From Niabella agricola (lineage in GTDB: Bacteria > Bacteroidota > Bacteroidia > Chitinophagales > Chitinophagaceae), in contig NZ_JAJHIZ010000003.1 in the NCBI RefSeq assembly GCF_021538615.1, forward strand, positions 4,030,001 through 4,094,000: DNA of 64,000 nucleotides. Reading direction: 5' to 3'. The position numbers and the translations under genes were made by a program. Position 1 is the stretch's first letter. Each line of letters starts with the position of its first letter. Below, piece after piece: positions 17,124-25,638 of the stretch. The notes under the pieces are model-generated. The model saw nothing but the letters and a program-made list of their open reading frames with translations, ran no database searches and was not told the DNA's origin.

Positions 17124-18659
17124 TTATACGTCTTCCACCAGTATATCACCGGTCATCTCCTTCGGTATCGGCAATTTCATAAATGTAAGGATGGTTGGTG
17201 CAATATCGCCCAGTTTGCCTTCTTTTATTGTTCCCTTCCAGTTATTGTCGATAATGAACAGGGGCACAGGATTCATACTGTGCGCAGTATTGGGTGTACC
17301 GTCTTCATTGATCAGGTAATCGGAATTGCCATGATCAGCGGTGAGGAAGATCACATAATCCTGTTTCAGCGCTTCGGTTACGATCTGTTCCACGCATTGA
17401 TCCACGGTTTCCACGGCTTTTACGGCAGCTGAAAACACGCCGGTATGTCCCACCATATCGGCGTTTGCAAAATTCAGGCAAATAAAATCGGCTGTTTTAT
17501 TATGAATTTCCGGAAGAATGGCTTCGGTAAGTTCCCGGGCGCTCATTTCCGGCTGCAGGTCATAAGTGGCTACCTTGGGTGAAGGCTTTAAGATCCGGCT
17601 TTCTCCTTCAAAAGGTTTTTCACGCCCGCCGCTGAAAAAGAAGGTCACGTGCGGGTATTTCTCCGTTTCAGCAATGCGGATCTGCTTCAGATGGTTGGCC
17701 TCAATTACTTCACCGATGGTTTGGGTAAGGTCTTCATTACGGAACAGTACATGGACATTTTTAAACGTATGATCGTAAACCGTCATTGTGGTATAGTCCA
17801 GGTCCAGCGTGTGCATGTGTTGCTCCGGATGATCCTGCTGGGTCAGTACCTCGGTAATCTCCCGGCAACGGTCTGTACGGAAGTTGAAGCAAAGTACCAC
17901 ATCTCCGTTTTTGATTGTGGCTACCGGCTGATTTTCTGCGTTGATAATAACAGTAGGCTTTATGAACTCGTCTGTAATGTTGTTGGCATAACTGTTTTGA
18001 ATCGCTTCAATGGCTGATGCAGCGGTCTCGCCTTTACCGTTGACCATTGCTTCGTAAGCCAGCGCCACGCGCTCCCAGCGTTTATCCCGGTCCATGGCAT
18101 AATAACGACCGTCTACAGTTGCAATTTGACCCACACCGGTCTGGTTCAGGTGTTGCTGAAGATCCTCAATAAATCCAAGCCCGCTTTTGGGATCAGTATC
18201 TCTTCCATCTGTAAACGCATGAATATATACCTCTTGCAGGTCATTGTCCTTACAAATGTTTATTAGTGCCTTAAGATGGTTGATATGTGAATGCACGCCA
18301 CCATCGCTTACCAGCCCTAACAGGTGTAAGGGCTTATGGTTGTCCCTGGCGTGCGAAAGTGCACGCAGCAATTCACTATTTGCTGCCAGCTCACCGGTTT
18401 TAATGGCTACATTGATCCGCTGAAGCTCCTGATACACAATACGTCCGGCGCCAAGGTTAAGGTGGCCTACCTCGGAATTGCCCATCTGTCCTTCCGGCAG
18501 CCCTACCAATTCTCCAAACGTAGTAAGCGTGGTATTGGGATATTTGCTGTATAAAGATCTGGTAAAAGGCACGTTAGCATTCTGGATGGCATCTGCGGAT
18601 GCAACTTTCCCGAGTCCCCAGCCGTCCATTATTAGTAAAATCGCTCTTTTTTGTGACAT
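17124..18659 (-). CDS. gpmI: 2,3-bisphosphoglycerate-independent phosphoglycerate mutase
   Basis: A 511-residue cofactor-independent phosphoglycerate mutase that interconverts 3- and 2-phosphoglycerate in glycolysis. Metal-ligand D12 is in LLIMDGWG, and the phosphoserine nucleophile is S62 in QMGNSEVGHLNLGAGR. Downstream markers are HSHINHL, FTDGRDT, DGRYYAMDRDKRWER, FFFSGGREKPFEGESR, NFANADMVGHTG and the C-terminal TADHGNSD with AHSMNPVP. All are in the expected order and length, so the enzyme should be active with two Mn2+ ions. It starts at a clear ATG and ends at a strong terminator. Confidence 0.97.
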   Translation of the reverse strand: MSQKRAILLIMDGWGLGKVASADAIQNANVPFTRSLYSKYPNTTLTTFGELVGLPEGQMGNSEVGHLNLGAGRIVYQELQRINVAIKTGELAANSELLRALSHARDNHKPLHLLGLVSDGGVHSHINHLKALINICKDNDLQEVYIHAFTDGRDTDPKSGLGFIEDLQQHLNQTGVGQIATVDGRYYAMDRDKRWERVALAYEAMVNGKGETAASAIEAIQNSYANNITDEFIKPTVIINAENQPVATIKNGDVVLCFNFRTDRCREITEVLTQQDHPEQHMHTLDLDYTTMTVYDHTFKNVHVLFRNEDLTQTIGEVIEANHLKQIRIAETEKYPHVTFFFSGGREKPFEGESRILKPSPKVATYDLQPEMSARELTEAILPEIHNKTADFICLNFANADMVGHTGVFSAAVKAVETVDQCVEQIVTEALKQDYVIFLTADHGNSDYLINEDGTPNTAHSMNPVPLFIIDNNWKGTIKEGKLGDIAPTILTFMKLPIPKEMTGDILVEDV

Positions 18660-18858
18660 TGAACTTGCTTTTAGTTAAAAATTAGCGGCTGCGAAATCAG
18701 AAGTATAAGAGTTTGCAGCCAAAGCAGTAAAATTAAAAAGAATGTTTGAAGAATAGACGACAAAAAAGGGGTCTGTTTACACACATTTTCATGAAAGGGT
18801 GACGAAGCAGGTTTTTTTAATATATTCGTACCACCTAGAACAACGGATCATAACAAAA

Positions 18859-19263
18859 ATGATGAATACAATGAAACATTTTTTACGATTGTCCTTAATT
18901 GCTTTTGCAGCCAGCTTATTGGTCACCGGTCTGCACGCGCAGAGCGTGGATGGTGTCATTAACAGTCTTAAAACCGGCAATGCCGCCCAATTGGTGGGTA
19001 ATGTAGGAGAAAGCATGCAGCTGACGATCGCTGATAAAAGCAGCACCTACAATAAGTCGCAGGCGGAACAGGCATTGAAAGATTTTTTTGGGAAAGCATC
19101 CGTGAAAGGGTTCGAGTTGAAACACAAAGGAAGTTCTCCCACCGGTAATTATGCGATCGGAACCCTGCAAACCGCCGGGGGCAACTACCGGGTCAATATC
19201 TTTATGCGCAAGGAGAAGGGTGGTGAAGTGATCAAAGAACTGCGCTTTCAGCTGATTGAATAA
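18859..19263 (+). CDS. Small secreted DUF4783-family protein
   Basis: A protein of about 130 residues with a cleavable signal peptide (MKHFLRLSLIAFAASLLVTGLHAQS) and a single NTF2-like domain. YNKSQAEQALKDFFGKASVKGFELKHKGSS, YAIGTLQTAGGNYRVNIFM and the C-terminal IKELRFQLIE are the family's signature blocks. Function of DUF4783 proteins is unknown; they are frequent in Bacteroidota. Three ATGs compete (18859, 18862, 18871); the last gives the most canonical signal peptide. An upstream GTG at 18799 gives a non-signal extension and is rejected. A promoter-like TATATTCG lies at 18821-18828. The gene is followed by a terminator, then nadC. Confidence 0.85.
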   Translation: MMNTMKHFLRLSLIAFAASLLVTGLHAQSVDGVINSLKTGNAAQLVGNVGESMQLTIADKSSTYNKSQAEQALKDFFGKASVKGFELKHKGSSPTGNYAIGTLQTAGGNYRVNIFMRKEKGGEVIKELRFQLIE

Positions 19264-19291
19264 AGAATTCTGCGAAAATTTAGTGATAAAA

Positions 19292-19323
19292 CGGCCTCTC
19301 CTAATGAGAGGCTGTTTATTTTT
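19292..19323 (+). terminator. Terminator of the DUF4783 gene
   Basis: GCCTCTC (19294-19300) and GAGAGGC (19306-19312) pair around a 5-nt loop, followed by TGTTTATTTTTA. It ends 7 nt before the nadC ATG, so nadC may depend on read-through or on a promoter overlapping this hairpin. Confidence 0.8.
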
Positions 19324-19329
19324 ACAGTC

Positions 19330-20187
19330 ATGGACGCATTTCAGGAAAAACTCGAACATTTGATCCGCGAAGCCCTGCTGGAAGACATCGGATCCGGCGA
19401 TCATTCCACCCTGTGTTGTATTGACCCGGCCGCGAAAGGGAGGGCCGTATTAAAGGTAAAACAGGAAGGAGTACTGGCCGGAGTGCAGGTGGCTGCAATG
19501 ATTCTAAAATTTAAAGAGCCGGATAGCCAGATACAGTTTTTTATGCACGATGGTGCAAGTATGAAACCCGGCGATATTGCTTTTGAAGTAACGGCACTGG
19601 AACACACCATTCTGCAATGCGAACGCCTGCTGTTGAACTGCATGCAACGTATGAGCGGGATTGCCACACTTACAAAAAAGTATACTGATAAATTGCAGGG
19701 GTACCGGACAAGGTTGCTCGATACCCGCAAAACAACGCCGAATTTCCGGTTGCTGGAAAAGGAAGCGGTGCGTATGGGAGGAGGCGTCAACCACCGGTTT
19801 GGGTTGTATGATATGATTATGCTGAAGGACAATCATATCGACTATGCAGGCGGCATTGAGAATGCCATTGAAAAAGCATATGACTATGTGCAACGTGATC
19901 AGCTTTCCATACAGATCGAAATAGAAACCCGGACATTGGAAGATGTAAAAACGGTGATGGCGGTGGGACAGGGAAAGGTATTCCGGGTAATGCTGGACAA
20001 TTTTACGCCTGCGCAGATAAGAGAGGCACTCTCCATTATCGACGGCGCGTTTGAAACAGAGGCCAGCGGGGGTATCAACCTGGATACGATCGAATCCTAT
20101 GCAGCCACTGGCGTTGATTTTGTAAGCGTGGGCGGATTGATTCACCAGGCGCAAAGCCTAGACCTGAGTTTGAAAGCGGCCCTATAA
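19330..20187 (+). CDS. nadC: Quinolinate phosphoribosyltransferase (carboxylating)
   Basis: A 285-residue enzyme that joins quinolinate and PRPP to give nicotinate mononucleotide with CO2 release, the last step of de novo NAD precursor synthesis. Diagnostic features are EDIGSGDHST near the N-terminus, the MSGIATLTKKY helix, LDTRKTTPNFRLLEKEAVRMGGGVNHRFGLYDMIMLKDNH containing the substrate-binding Arg, His and Lys residues, and the C-terminal EASGGINLDTIESYAATGVDFVSVGGL phosphate-binding region. Full length. nadA and nadB are not in the window. It starts 66 nt after the DUF4783 gene. Confidence 0.96.
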   Translation: MDAFQEKLEHLIREALLEDIGSGDHSTLCCIDPAAKGRAVLKVKQEGVLAGVQVAAMILKFKEPDSQIQFFMHDGASMKPGDIAFEVTALEHTILQCERLLLNCMQRMSGIATLTKKYTDKLQGYRTRLLDTRKTTPNFRLLEKEAVRMGGGVNHRFGLYDMIMLKDNHIDYAGGIENAIEKAYDYVQRDQLSIQIEIETRTLEDVKTVMAVGQGKVFRVMLDNFTPAQIREALSIIDGAFETEASGGINLDTIESYAATGVDFVSVGGLIHQAQSLDLSLKAAL

Positions 20188-20230
20188 GTTTCAGGTTGGA
20201 TGCGTATCCTGCGAAAAGATCTGAAACAGT

Positions 20231-20258
20231 ATTCAGCAGTTAGCTATCGGCCATTAGC
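20231..20258. repeat. Heptad array, NNTNRGC class, four units
   Basis: Four 7-mers in register (ATTCAGC, AGTTAGC, TATCGGC, CATTAGC at 20231, 20238, 20245, 20252), each ending GC, in the nadC-SUI1 spacer. Confidence 0.6.
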
Positions 20259-20294
20259 CAGGAGTAGCGTATAAACATCCAATTTTAACCGGAA

Positions 20295-20329
20295 ACTCAA
20301 CTTGAAACGTTGAACCTGAAACCTTAAAC
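20295..20329. repeat. Heptad array, YTGAAAC class, five units
   Basis: Five 7-mers in register, each ending AAC (units begin at 20295, 20302, 20309, 20316, 20323), e.g. TTGAAAC and CTGAAAC. Complementary in sense to the RGTTTMA array at 12189. The last unit ends 6 nt before the next ATG. Confidence 0.75.
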
Positions 20330-20335
20330 AAAAAA

Positions 20336-20680
20336 ATGGCAAAGAATAAATCAGATCAGCATGGGTTTGTATACAGTACCAACCCCGATTTTAAATTTGA
20401 GCAGGATGCCGGTAATCAGGAGACCCTGCCGCCAGCCCAGCAGCGGCTGCGCATACAGTTGGAAACCAAACACCGGGGTGGAAAAACGGCCAGCGTCATT
20501 CTTGGATTTGCCGGAACGGATGAGGATTTGCAGGACCTGGCAAAGAAACTGAAATCATTTTGCGGAACAGGCGGCAATGCCAAAGACGGCGAGATCATCA
20601 TCCAGGGCGATCACCGGGATAAGTTGCTTCAATGGTTCCAGAAAAATGGCTACACCCAGGTGAAAAAGAGTGGCGGGTAG
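20336..20680 (+). CDS. Translation initiation factor SUI1/eIF1-like (YciH family)
   Basis: A 114-residue protein whose C-terminal ~85 residues are a SUI1 domain: LRIQLETKHRGGKTASVILGFAGTDEDLQDLAKKLKSFCGTGGNAKDGEIIIQGDHRDKLLQWFQKNGY. The basic TKHRGGK loop and the GTGG..DGEIIIQGD segment are the domain hallmarks. Bacterial members (YciH) are proposed to affect initiation fidelity, like eIF1. The start ATG follows a YTGAAAC heptad array by 6 nt, so that array is inside or immediately before its leader. Confidence 0.92.
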   Translation: MAKNKSDQHGFVYSTNPDFKFEQDAGNQETLPPAQQRLRIQLETKHRGGKTASVILGFAGTDEDLQDLAKKLKSFCGTGGNAKDGEIIIQGDHRDKLLQWFQKNGYTQVKKSGG

Positions 20681-20765
20681 CGGATTATCAAGCTGTAACG
20701 GCATCTTCACTTTTACATTCCGCTCCGTTTTTATGCTTTATGTGAGGCATTCAATTTTAGCCCCC

Positions 20766-20910
20766 GGATACTAGGTGCGAGATGCCAGACGCCAGATATT
20801 AGATGGTTATCGCTTATAGAATATCGACGGGAGAAAGATTACGGAGCAGGAACGGCATCAACACTTTTACATTTAATATTTTTTATTGGTCATTTTTCAT
20901 TCCCCACGGG
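20766..20910. repeat. Composite intergenic repeat, copy C (short)
   Basis: About 145 bp with the same module order as copy B: heptads, TTATAGAATATCGACGG, GGAGCAGGAACGGCATC, CTTTTACATTTAATATT, ATTGGTCATTTTTCATTCCC. It ends 5 nt before the stop end of the rhodanese gene. Confidence 0.75.
20767..20808. repeat. Heptad array, GAYRYYA class, six units
   Basis: Six 7-mers beginning at 20767, 20774, 20781, 20788, 20795 and 20802, five of them starting GA (e.g. GATGCCA and GACGCCA). Confidence 0.75.
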
Positions 20911-20914
20911 CATC

Positions 20915-21508
20915 TTACCGTTTCGACATTAACGTAACACCAGCTGGTGACGATTCCGGAGTATCAACCTCCGTTCCTTCAAATTTCAGCCGGGGGTCAT
21001 TGATGTTTACGAGTTCTGCAAGTTCATACACATTCCGGTATCCATATCCGTACAAATTGATATAGGTGGGGATGTTTAATGCCAGCGTAACCGGCTTGTT
21101 CTTTTTGAAAGCGGCTGTGGGCACAACAGCCTTTGTGGCAAAGTTTTGCTGATCGCCATCAAAATTGTTATTGCAGTAGATCAGCACTTTTGTGTCAAAT
21201 GCCGGGATCACTTTTGAAAGATTCGCCTGTGTAAAATCTGCAAAATTCAAATGAAGGGCTCCCTTAATATGTTTGCGGTTGTACATTTCATCAGAGCGGG
21301 TATCCAGGATTACAGTACCGGTTTCACCTGCCAGCCTTAAAAAAACATCCAGGGCAACCAGCCGTTTTTTCCGGTGCTGTTTTACTTCTTTTACCAGCTG
21401 CGCAAAGACGTCATAATCTACTTTTGCCTTTGGAACAGCGGATTGTGCATACAGTGTACCGGAGATCAGGAAGGGGCAGATAAGAAGCAATAAGCGGCCT
21501 GATTTCAT
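20915..21508 (-). CDS. Secreted rhodanese-like domain protein
   Basis: A 197-residue protein with an N-terminal signal peptide (MKSGRLLLLICPFLISGTLYAQ) and one rhodanese domain over residues ~60-165. ILDTRSDEMYNRKHIKGALHLNF is the CH2A-like region, and the active-site loop is YCNNNFDGDQQNFA with the expected Cys (near residue 113). The loop differs from the CRxGxR of thiosulfate sulfurtransferases, so sulfur transfer from thiosulfate is doubtful; a redox or binding role in the periplasm is possible. It is encoded alone, with the divergent-type terminator at 21622 separating it from the M16 peptidase. Confidence 0.82.
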   Translation of the reverse strand: MKSGRLLLLICPFLISGTLYAQSAVPKAKVDYDVFAQLVKEVKQHRKKRLVALDVFLRLAGETGTVILDTRSDEMYNRKHIKGALHLNFADFTQANLSKVIPAFDTKVLIYCNNNFDGDQQNFATKAVVPTAAFKKNKPVTLALNIPTYINLYGYGYRNVYELAELVNINDPRLKFEGTEVDTPESSPAGVTLMSKR

Positions 21509-21621
21509 CGTTCTTTTTTTACAGGATGAAATTAACTAATTTCCGGTTGCATCAAAAATGAATGTGTGGCTGTTGCTCGTTTCATCATTCTTTACCCGGT
21601 AACAAATAAATATTACGCATA

Positions 21622-21649
21622 AAAAAGCCGGAACAATGCCCGGCTTTTT
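21622..21649 (-). terminator. Terminator downstream of the M16 peptidase gene
   Basis: AAAAAGCCGG (21622-21631) pairs with CCGGCTTTTT (21640-21649) around an 8-nt loop; the A and T flanks allow termination in both directions. It begins 21 nt past the peptidase stop. Confidence 0.9.
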
Positions 21650-21669
21650 AAAAAGAGATCGTACAATCA

Positions 21670-24612
21670 TCAATATCCAAAGAGTTCTTCCAGGCTAATG
21701 GTTTTAACCTGCCCGATCTTTTGCAGGTCTTCCATTTTTATTTTTTTATCGGAGGCCAGCACACAATAGGTATAGGGCTTGCCCGAAAGTTCCCGCTGGT
21801 GGAAAGCCTGAATATCGCTGAAGCTCACCTTACCCAGCTGCTCATATTTTTGTTTCCGTATATCATAATCCAGGCCTTTGCGCTGTGCCGCCAGGTAGCT
21901 GAACAGGATCCCCTCATTGGTAATACGGTCGGTTTCCAGATCGTTTTTCAGGCTGGCTTTGGCGCTCTCAAAACTCTTGTCAGACTTAGGCAATGTTGTA
22001 ATAAGCTCATTCATTCCTGCAACGGCTTCATTCATTTTATCGGCCTGGCTGCCTACATAGCCCATAAAGCTATAGCTGTCTTCCTTTTTCGACGGTGTCA
22101 GGTAAAGTGCATAGGTAGAATAAGCCAATGCTTTTGATTCCCGGATCGTTTGAAATACGATGCCTCCCATACCGCCGCCGAAATAATTGTTGAATACATC
22201 CACCGTTAACTCCTTTGAAGGCGTGTAAAGATCGGTATTGCGTACCCAGCGGATTTCGGATTGCACCATATCATAATTGGCAAAAAGCACCTGATTGGCG
22301 GTTTGAGAAGTGCGGGTGAACGTAAGGCCTTTCGGATAGGGGTTAAACCGGGAGGGTATTTGATGAAGTGTGCCAATCTTCTTTGATGCATCGGTAATTG
22401 CTGCCGGCCCGAAGTACATAACGGTATGTTTATAACCGGTAAGCTGATGTAGCGCATCGATTAGGGTTTTGCTGTCAAGATTTTTCAGCTCCTCATCGGT
22501 AAGGGTGTAATTGAAGGGGTTTTTATCCCCGTAGGCAGCATAGGCATTCAGTCCCTGCATAATGGAGCTTTTGTCCAGTTTGCGGTTGGCTCTTGCTTTT
22601 ACCAGCCTTCCCTTTAAGGCAGTAAGAGCTGCATCATCCGCTTTGCAATTTAAAAGAAGGTCCTCAAAAAGACGTACAGCTTTTTCAAAGTTCTCCTGCA
22701 GGCCGCTGATAGTTATGGTTGTATTCTCGGTTCCTACATTTACTGAATAGTTACAGGCGATATTGTAAAACGCCTTGTTGATGGCTTCTGCTGTGCTTTT
22801 ATCGGTGCCGATGTAGGAGAGATAATTGGCTGCAACCGGCAGGATTTTATTGTTCCAGGATCCCATATCAAACCGGTAATACAGGCTAAACAACTCGTTC
22901 TCTTTATTAGGAACATACAGTAGTTCAACAGCCCCGGCTTTTCCTTTTTGGATGGCCTTGTTGTAATCGATCCATAGTGGCTTCACCGGTGTGGCCGGCA
23001 TGGCATTTACTTTTTTTACATAGTCCGATTCCAGATTGTCGTTGGTCGCCACCGGTGTAATAGCAGGTTTTTCTACTTTTACAATGCTTTTATCTTCTCC
23101 CTTGCGCTTGTAAATAACGGTATAGTTATCGTCTTTAAAGAATTGATTGGCAAAATCCACTATGTCTTTTTTGGTGATCTTTGAAAGATCCTGCAGGTAA
23201 GATACGTTTTTGATCCAGCCCTCGCCTTTATTGGCTATAAAGGATTGCATCAACTGGCTGGCCCGGTTATCATTGCTGGAAAGTCCGCGGATTTCATCTA
23301 ATTTGTAGTTAGCCACAATGGCTTTTAAAAGGTTATCGTCAAAAGCGCCTTTTTTTATGATATGAATCTGTTCAAATAACAGATCCTTTACATTTTCAAG
23401 CGATTGATCCTGCTTGGCGGTGGCATAAATATCAAAAACACCATAATCTTTATACTGTCTCAGATAGGCACCTCCCGAAAGAATCTTTTGCTGCTGGTTC
23501 AGGTTCAGGTCAATCAACCCGGCCTTTCCGTTTGCAAGGATGGAGGAAAGAAGGTCGGCCATCATAGCTTCCCGGCTGCCTTCAGGGCCGCCGCGGAACC
23601 CAATCTGAACGTTCTCTGCACTGGGGCCGAGGATTTCGGTTACCACAGGCCCTTTAATTTCGGGCTCGGGTGCATGCTCGTAGCTGTTCACAGGCCTCGG
23701 CTGCATATAGGCAAATTGCTGATTGATCTGTTTGATAGCAGCCTCGGTGTTGAAATCTCCCGAAAGGATAATGGCCATATTATTGGGAACATAGTATTTG
23801 TTAAAGTATTCCCGGATGGCTTTTAGTGAGGGGTTTTTTAAATGTTCTATAGTGCCGATGGTCGTTTGCTGCCCGTAGTTAGAAGTGGGGAACAGGTTGC
23901 GATGCATGGCTTCCATCACCTTCCAGGCATCGTTATCCATCGTACGGTTCTTTTCCTCGTAAACAGCTTCCAGTTCGGTATGAAAGATCCGGAAAATGGG
24001 ATCGCGAAAACGGTCGGCCTGAACTTTCAGAAACCGGTTCAGTGAAGTGGATGGAATGTTCTCTTCATAAACAGTCTCTTCTACCCAGGTGTGCGCATTC
24101 GTACCCTGGGAGCCCATCGTGGCCATTAATTTGGTGTACTCGTTGGCAATAGAGATTTTGGCAGCCGATCCCGATACCTGGTCGATGGTCTTGTAAATAG
24201 CTCGGCGTTTTACTGTATCGGTGGTGGAGTTATACTGTTCGTATAGGGATTCGATCTGATCGAGATAGGGCTTTTCCTTTGCAAAATCGGTGGTGCCCAT
24301 TTCGCTGGTACCTTTAAACAACAGGTGCTCCAGGTAATGCGCCAAACCGGTATGGTCCCTGGGATCGGTATTGCTTCCGGCTCTTACCGCAATCTTTGCT
24401 GTAATACGCGGTTCTTTTTTGTTCTCGGTCAGGATTACGGTTAACCCATTTTTTAGCGTATAAAATCGGGTCTTCATGGGATCATTACTTACATATTTGT
24501 AAGGGATGCCATCGGTAGCACCTGAAGACCACTGGTAATTCTTTTGCTGGGCTCCTGTATGGAGGCCGAGCAGCATACCTGCAGCTGCACAAGCAATTAA
24601 TTTTAACTTCAT
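21670..24612 (-). CDS. M16-family zinc peptidase, double-length
   Basis: A 980-residue exported peptidase of the insulinase/pitrilysin family. A signal peptide (to about residue 21, HTGAQ) precedes two M16 halves. The active N-terminal half has the inverted zinc motif H92-Y-L-E-H96 in GLAHYLEHLLFKGT and the downstream Glu near residue 218 in ELEAVYEEKNRTMDND. The second half (from about residue 530) lacks a zinc motif, as usual for the inactive lid half. It probably degrades peptides in the periplasm or outer membrane space. It is the largest gene in the window, monocistronic, on the minus strand. Confidence 0.94.
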   Translation of the reverse strand: MKLKLIACAAAGMLLGLHTGAQQKNYQWSSGATDGIPYKYVSNDPMKTRFYTLKNGLTVILTENKKEPRITAKIAVRAGSNTDPRDHTGLAHYLEHLLFKGTSEMGTTDFAKEKPYLDQIESLYEQYNSTTDTVKRRAIYKTIDQVSGSAAKISIANEYTKLMATMGSQGTNAHTWVEETVYEENIPSTSLNRFLKVQADRFRDPIFRIFHTELEAVYEEKNRTMDNDAWKVMEAMHRNLFPTSNYGQQTTIGTIEHLKNPSLKAIREYFNKYYVPNNMAIILSGDFNTEAAIKQINQQFAYMQPRPVNSYEHAPEPEIKGPVVTEILGPSAENVQIGFRGGPEGSREAMMADLLSSILANGKAGLIDLNLNQQQKILSGGAYLRQYKDYGVFDIYATAKQDQSLENVKDLLFEQIHIIKKGAFDDNLLKAIVANYKLDEIRGLSSNDNRASQLMQSFIANKGEGWIKNVSYLQDLSKITKKDIVDFANQFFKDDNYTVIYKRKGEDKSIVKVEKPAITPVATNDNLESDYVKKVNAMPATPVKPLWIDYNKAIQKGKAGAVELLYVPNKENELFSLYYRFDMGSWNNKILPVAANYLSYIGTDKSTAEAINKAFYNIACNYSVNVGTENTTITISGLQENFEKAVRLFEDLLLNCKADDAALTALKGRLVKARANRKLDKSSIMQGLNAYAAYGDKNPFNYTLTDEELKNLDSKTLIDALHQLTGYKHTVMYFGPAAITDASKKIGTLHQIPSRFNPYPKGLTFTRTSQTANQVLFANYDMVQSEIRWVRNTDLYTPSKELTVDVFNNYFGGGMGGIVFQTIRESKALAYSTYALYLTPSKKEDSYSFMGYVGSQADKMNEAVAGMNELITTLPKSDKSFESAKASLKNDLETDRITNEGILFSYLAAQRKGLDYDIRKQKYEQLGKVSFSDIQAFHQRELSGKPYTYCVLASDKKIKMEDLQKIGQVKTISLEELFGY

Positions 24613-24745
24613 AGTAATTGTTATTGAGGTCGTTTCTGTAAAAATAGTAAAATGCCCTATTTCCGTTTGAATATTTTTAAAATAAACTGGAAGCGATGGT
24701 GGTTTATTTGATTTTTTCTAAAACTATCGCCAGGTCCAGGTGCTC

Positions 24746-25297
24746 TCAACCGGTTTGAGCCGGATTCTGAAGCTCAAAAAGAAAGCAGGTTTCCTGGTCA
24801 CCCGGAAGTTGAATGGTGCCGGTTTGTTTAAATCCCAGCTTTAGCAAAAGCTTTTGGGAGGAGGCATTGCCGGGCGCGGTGATGGCAAAGATCTGTTCCA
24901 GCTGAAACGTATTGAATCCAGCCTCCAGGATCTTTTGAGCGGCCTCAAAAGCATAACCTTTTTGCTCGAACCTTGGCAGGAAGGCAAAGCCGATATCCGG
25001 TGCCGGCAACACCTCTCTCTGGTAAAGTCCGCAGGTACCCATTTTTTTCTGATCCGATTTCCGGATAACCGTAAAGCTGCCGAAACTCAGCCGGTCCTGC
25101 TGCGGCTTTATACGTTGCAGGATATAGTTCCGGGCCTTTTCTACAGATGTGATGTCCCGGTTGCCGATATATTTGAGCCATTTTGGGGCATTCATCAGGT
25201 AAAAAAGAAAAGCTGCGTCTGTCTCGTTGGTAGGACGCAGTAACAGCCGTTCTGTCTCAAATGTAATCGTGGCGTTTAAGCAGTGCTCTTTGTTCAT
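24746..25297 (-). CDS. GNAT-family N-acetyltransferase (RimJ/RimL-like)
   Basis: A 183-residue GNAT enzyme. ETERLLLRPTNETDAAFLFYLMN is the typical RimJ/RimL start; the acetyl-CoA loop is around FLPRFEQKGYAFEAAQKILEAGF, and the C-terminal ITAPGNASSQKLLLKLGFKQTG matches the N-x-x-S-x-x-L-L-x-K-x-G-F motif. The substrate could be a ribosomal or other protein N-terminus or a small molecule. The frame can be extended 76 codons upstream, but that extension has no domain character; ATG 25297 sits 8 nt after a TACATTTG box and fits the family N-terminus. Confidence 0.9.
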   Translation of the reverse strand: MNKEHCLNATITFETERLLLRPTNETDAAFLFYLMNAPKWLKYIGNRDITSVEKARNYILQRIKPQQDRLSFGSFTVIRKSDQKKMGTCGLYQREVLPAPDIGFAFLPRFEQKGYAFEAAQKILEAGFNTFQLEQIFAITAPGNASSQKLLLKLGFKQTGTIQLPGDQETCFLFELQNPAQTG

Positions 25298-25305
25298 TAC
25301 TTTAT

Positions 25306-25313
25306 CAAATGTA
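25306..25313 (-). promoter_or_regulatory. -7 box TACATTTG of the GNAT gene
   Basis: Exact TAnnTTTG on the minus strand, 8 nt before ATG 25297. It decides the start against a longer upstream frame. A minus-strand TTG at 25338 is 24 nt upstream of it. Confidence 0.45.
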
Positions 25314-25573
25314 ATCAAAATGATCGTGGTATGCGCGCAACTGGTGCAAAATGCCGTTAATAGAAATATTGGTTTTAGAGCAGGGAAGGGGAGGCATTGC
25401 GCGAAGGTTGGCGAAGATGTCACCGTTTTGTTTTGCCCCGGCAGGATGCTATCGCAAACACCTGTGTGACCCGGTTGATAGGGAACGCGGCACCGGATTG
25501 CACCAACGCAATCTGTAGCAGCCAAAAAAAGATAAGGATAAATTACATGAGTGGCTTATTGCGCCCGGGTCAT

Positions 25574-25616
25574 AAAAATAACGGAAGTGTATATGCCATA
25601 AAGCCTTCCCGTTATT
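25574..25616 (-). terminator. Terminator of the esterase lipoprotein gene
   Basis: AATAACGGAAG (25577-25587) pairs with CTTCCCGTTATT (25605-25616) with one bulged base; on the minus strand a TTATTTTTATG tail follows. Confidence 0.65.
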
Positions 25617-25638
25617 TGGATACCAGAAGCGGTATCAT

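Noticed and set aside
25619..25636. GATACC/GGTATC hairpin near the esterase stop
   Set aside because: Only six pairs and no T tract; the better terminator for this gene is at 25574-25616.
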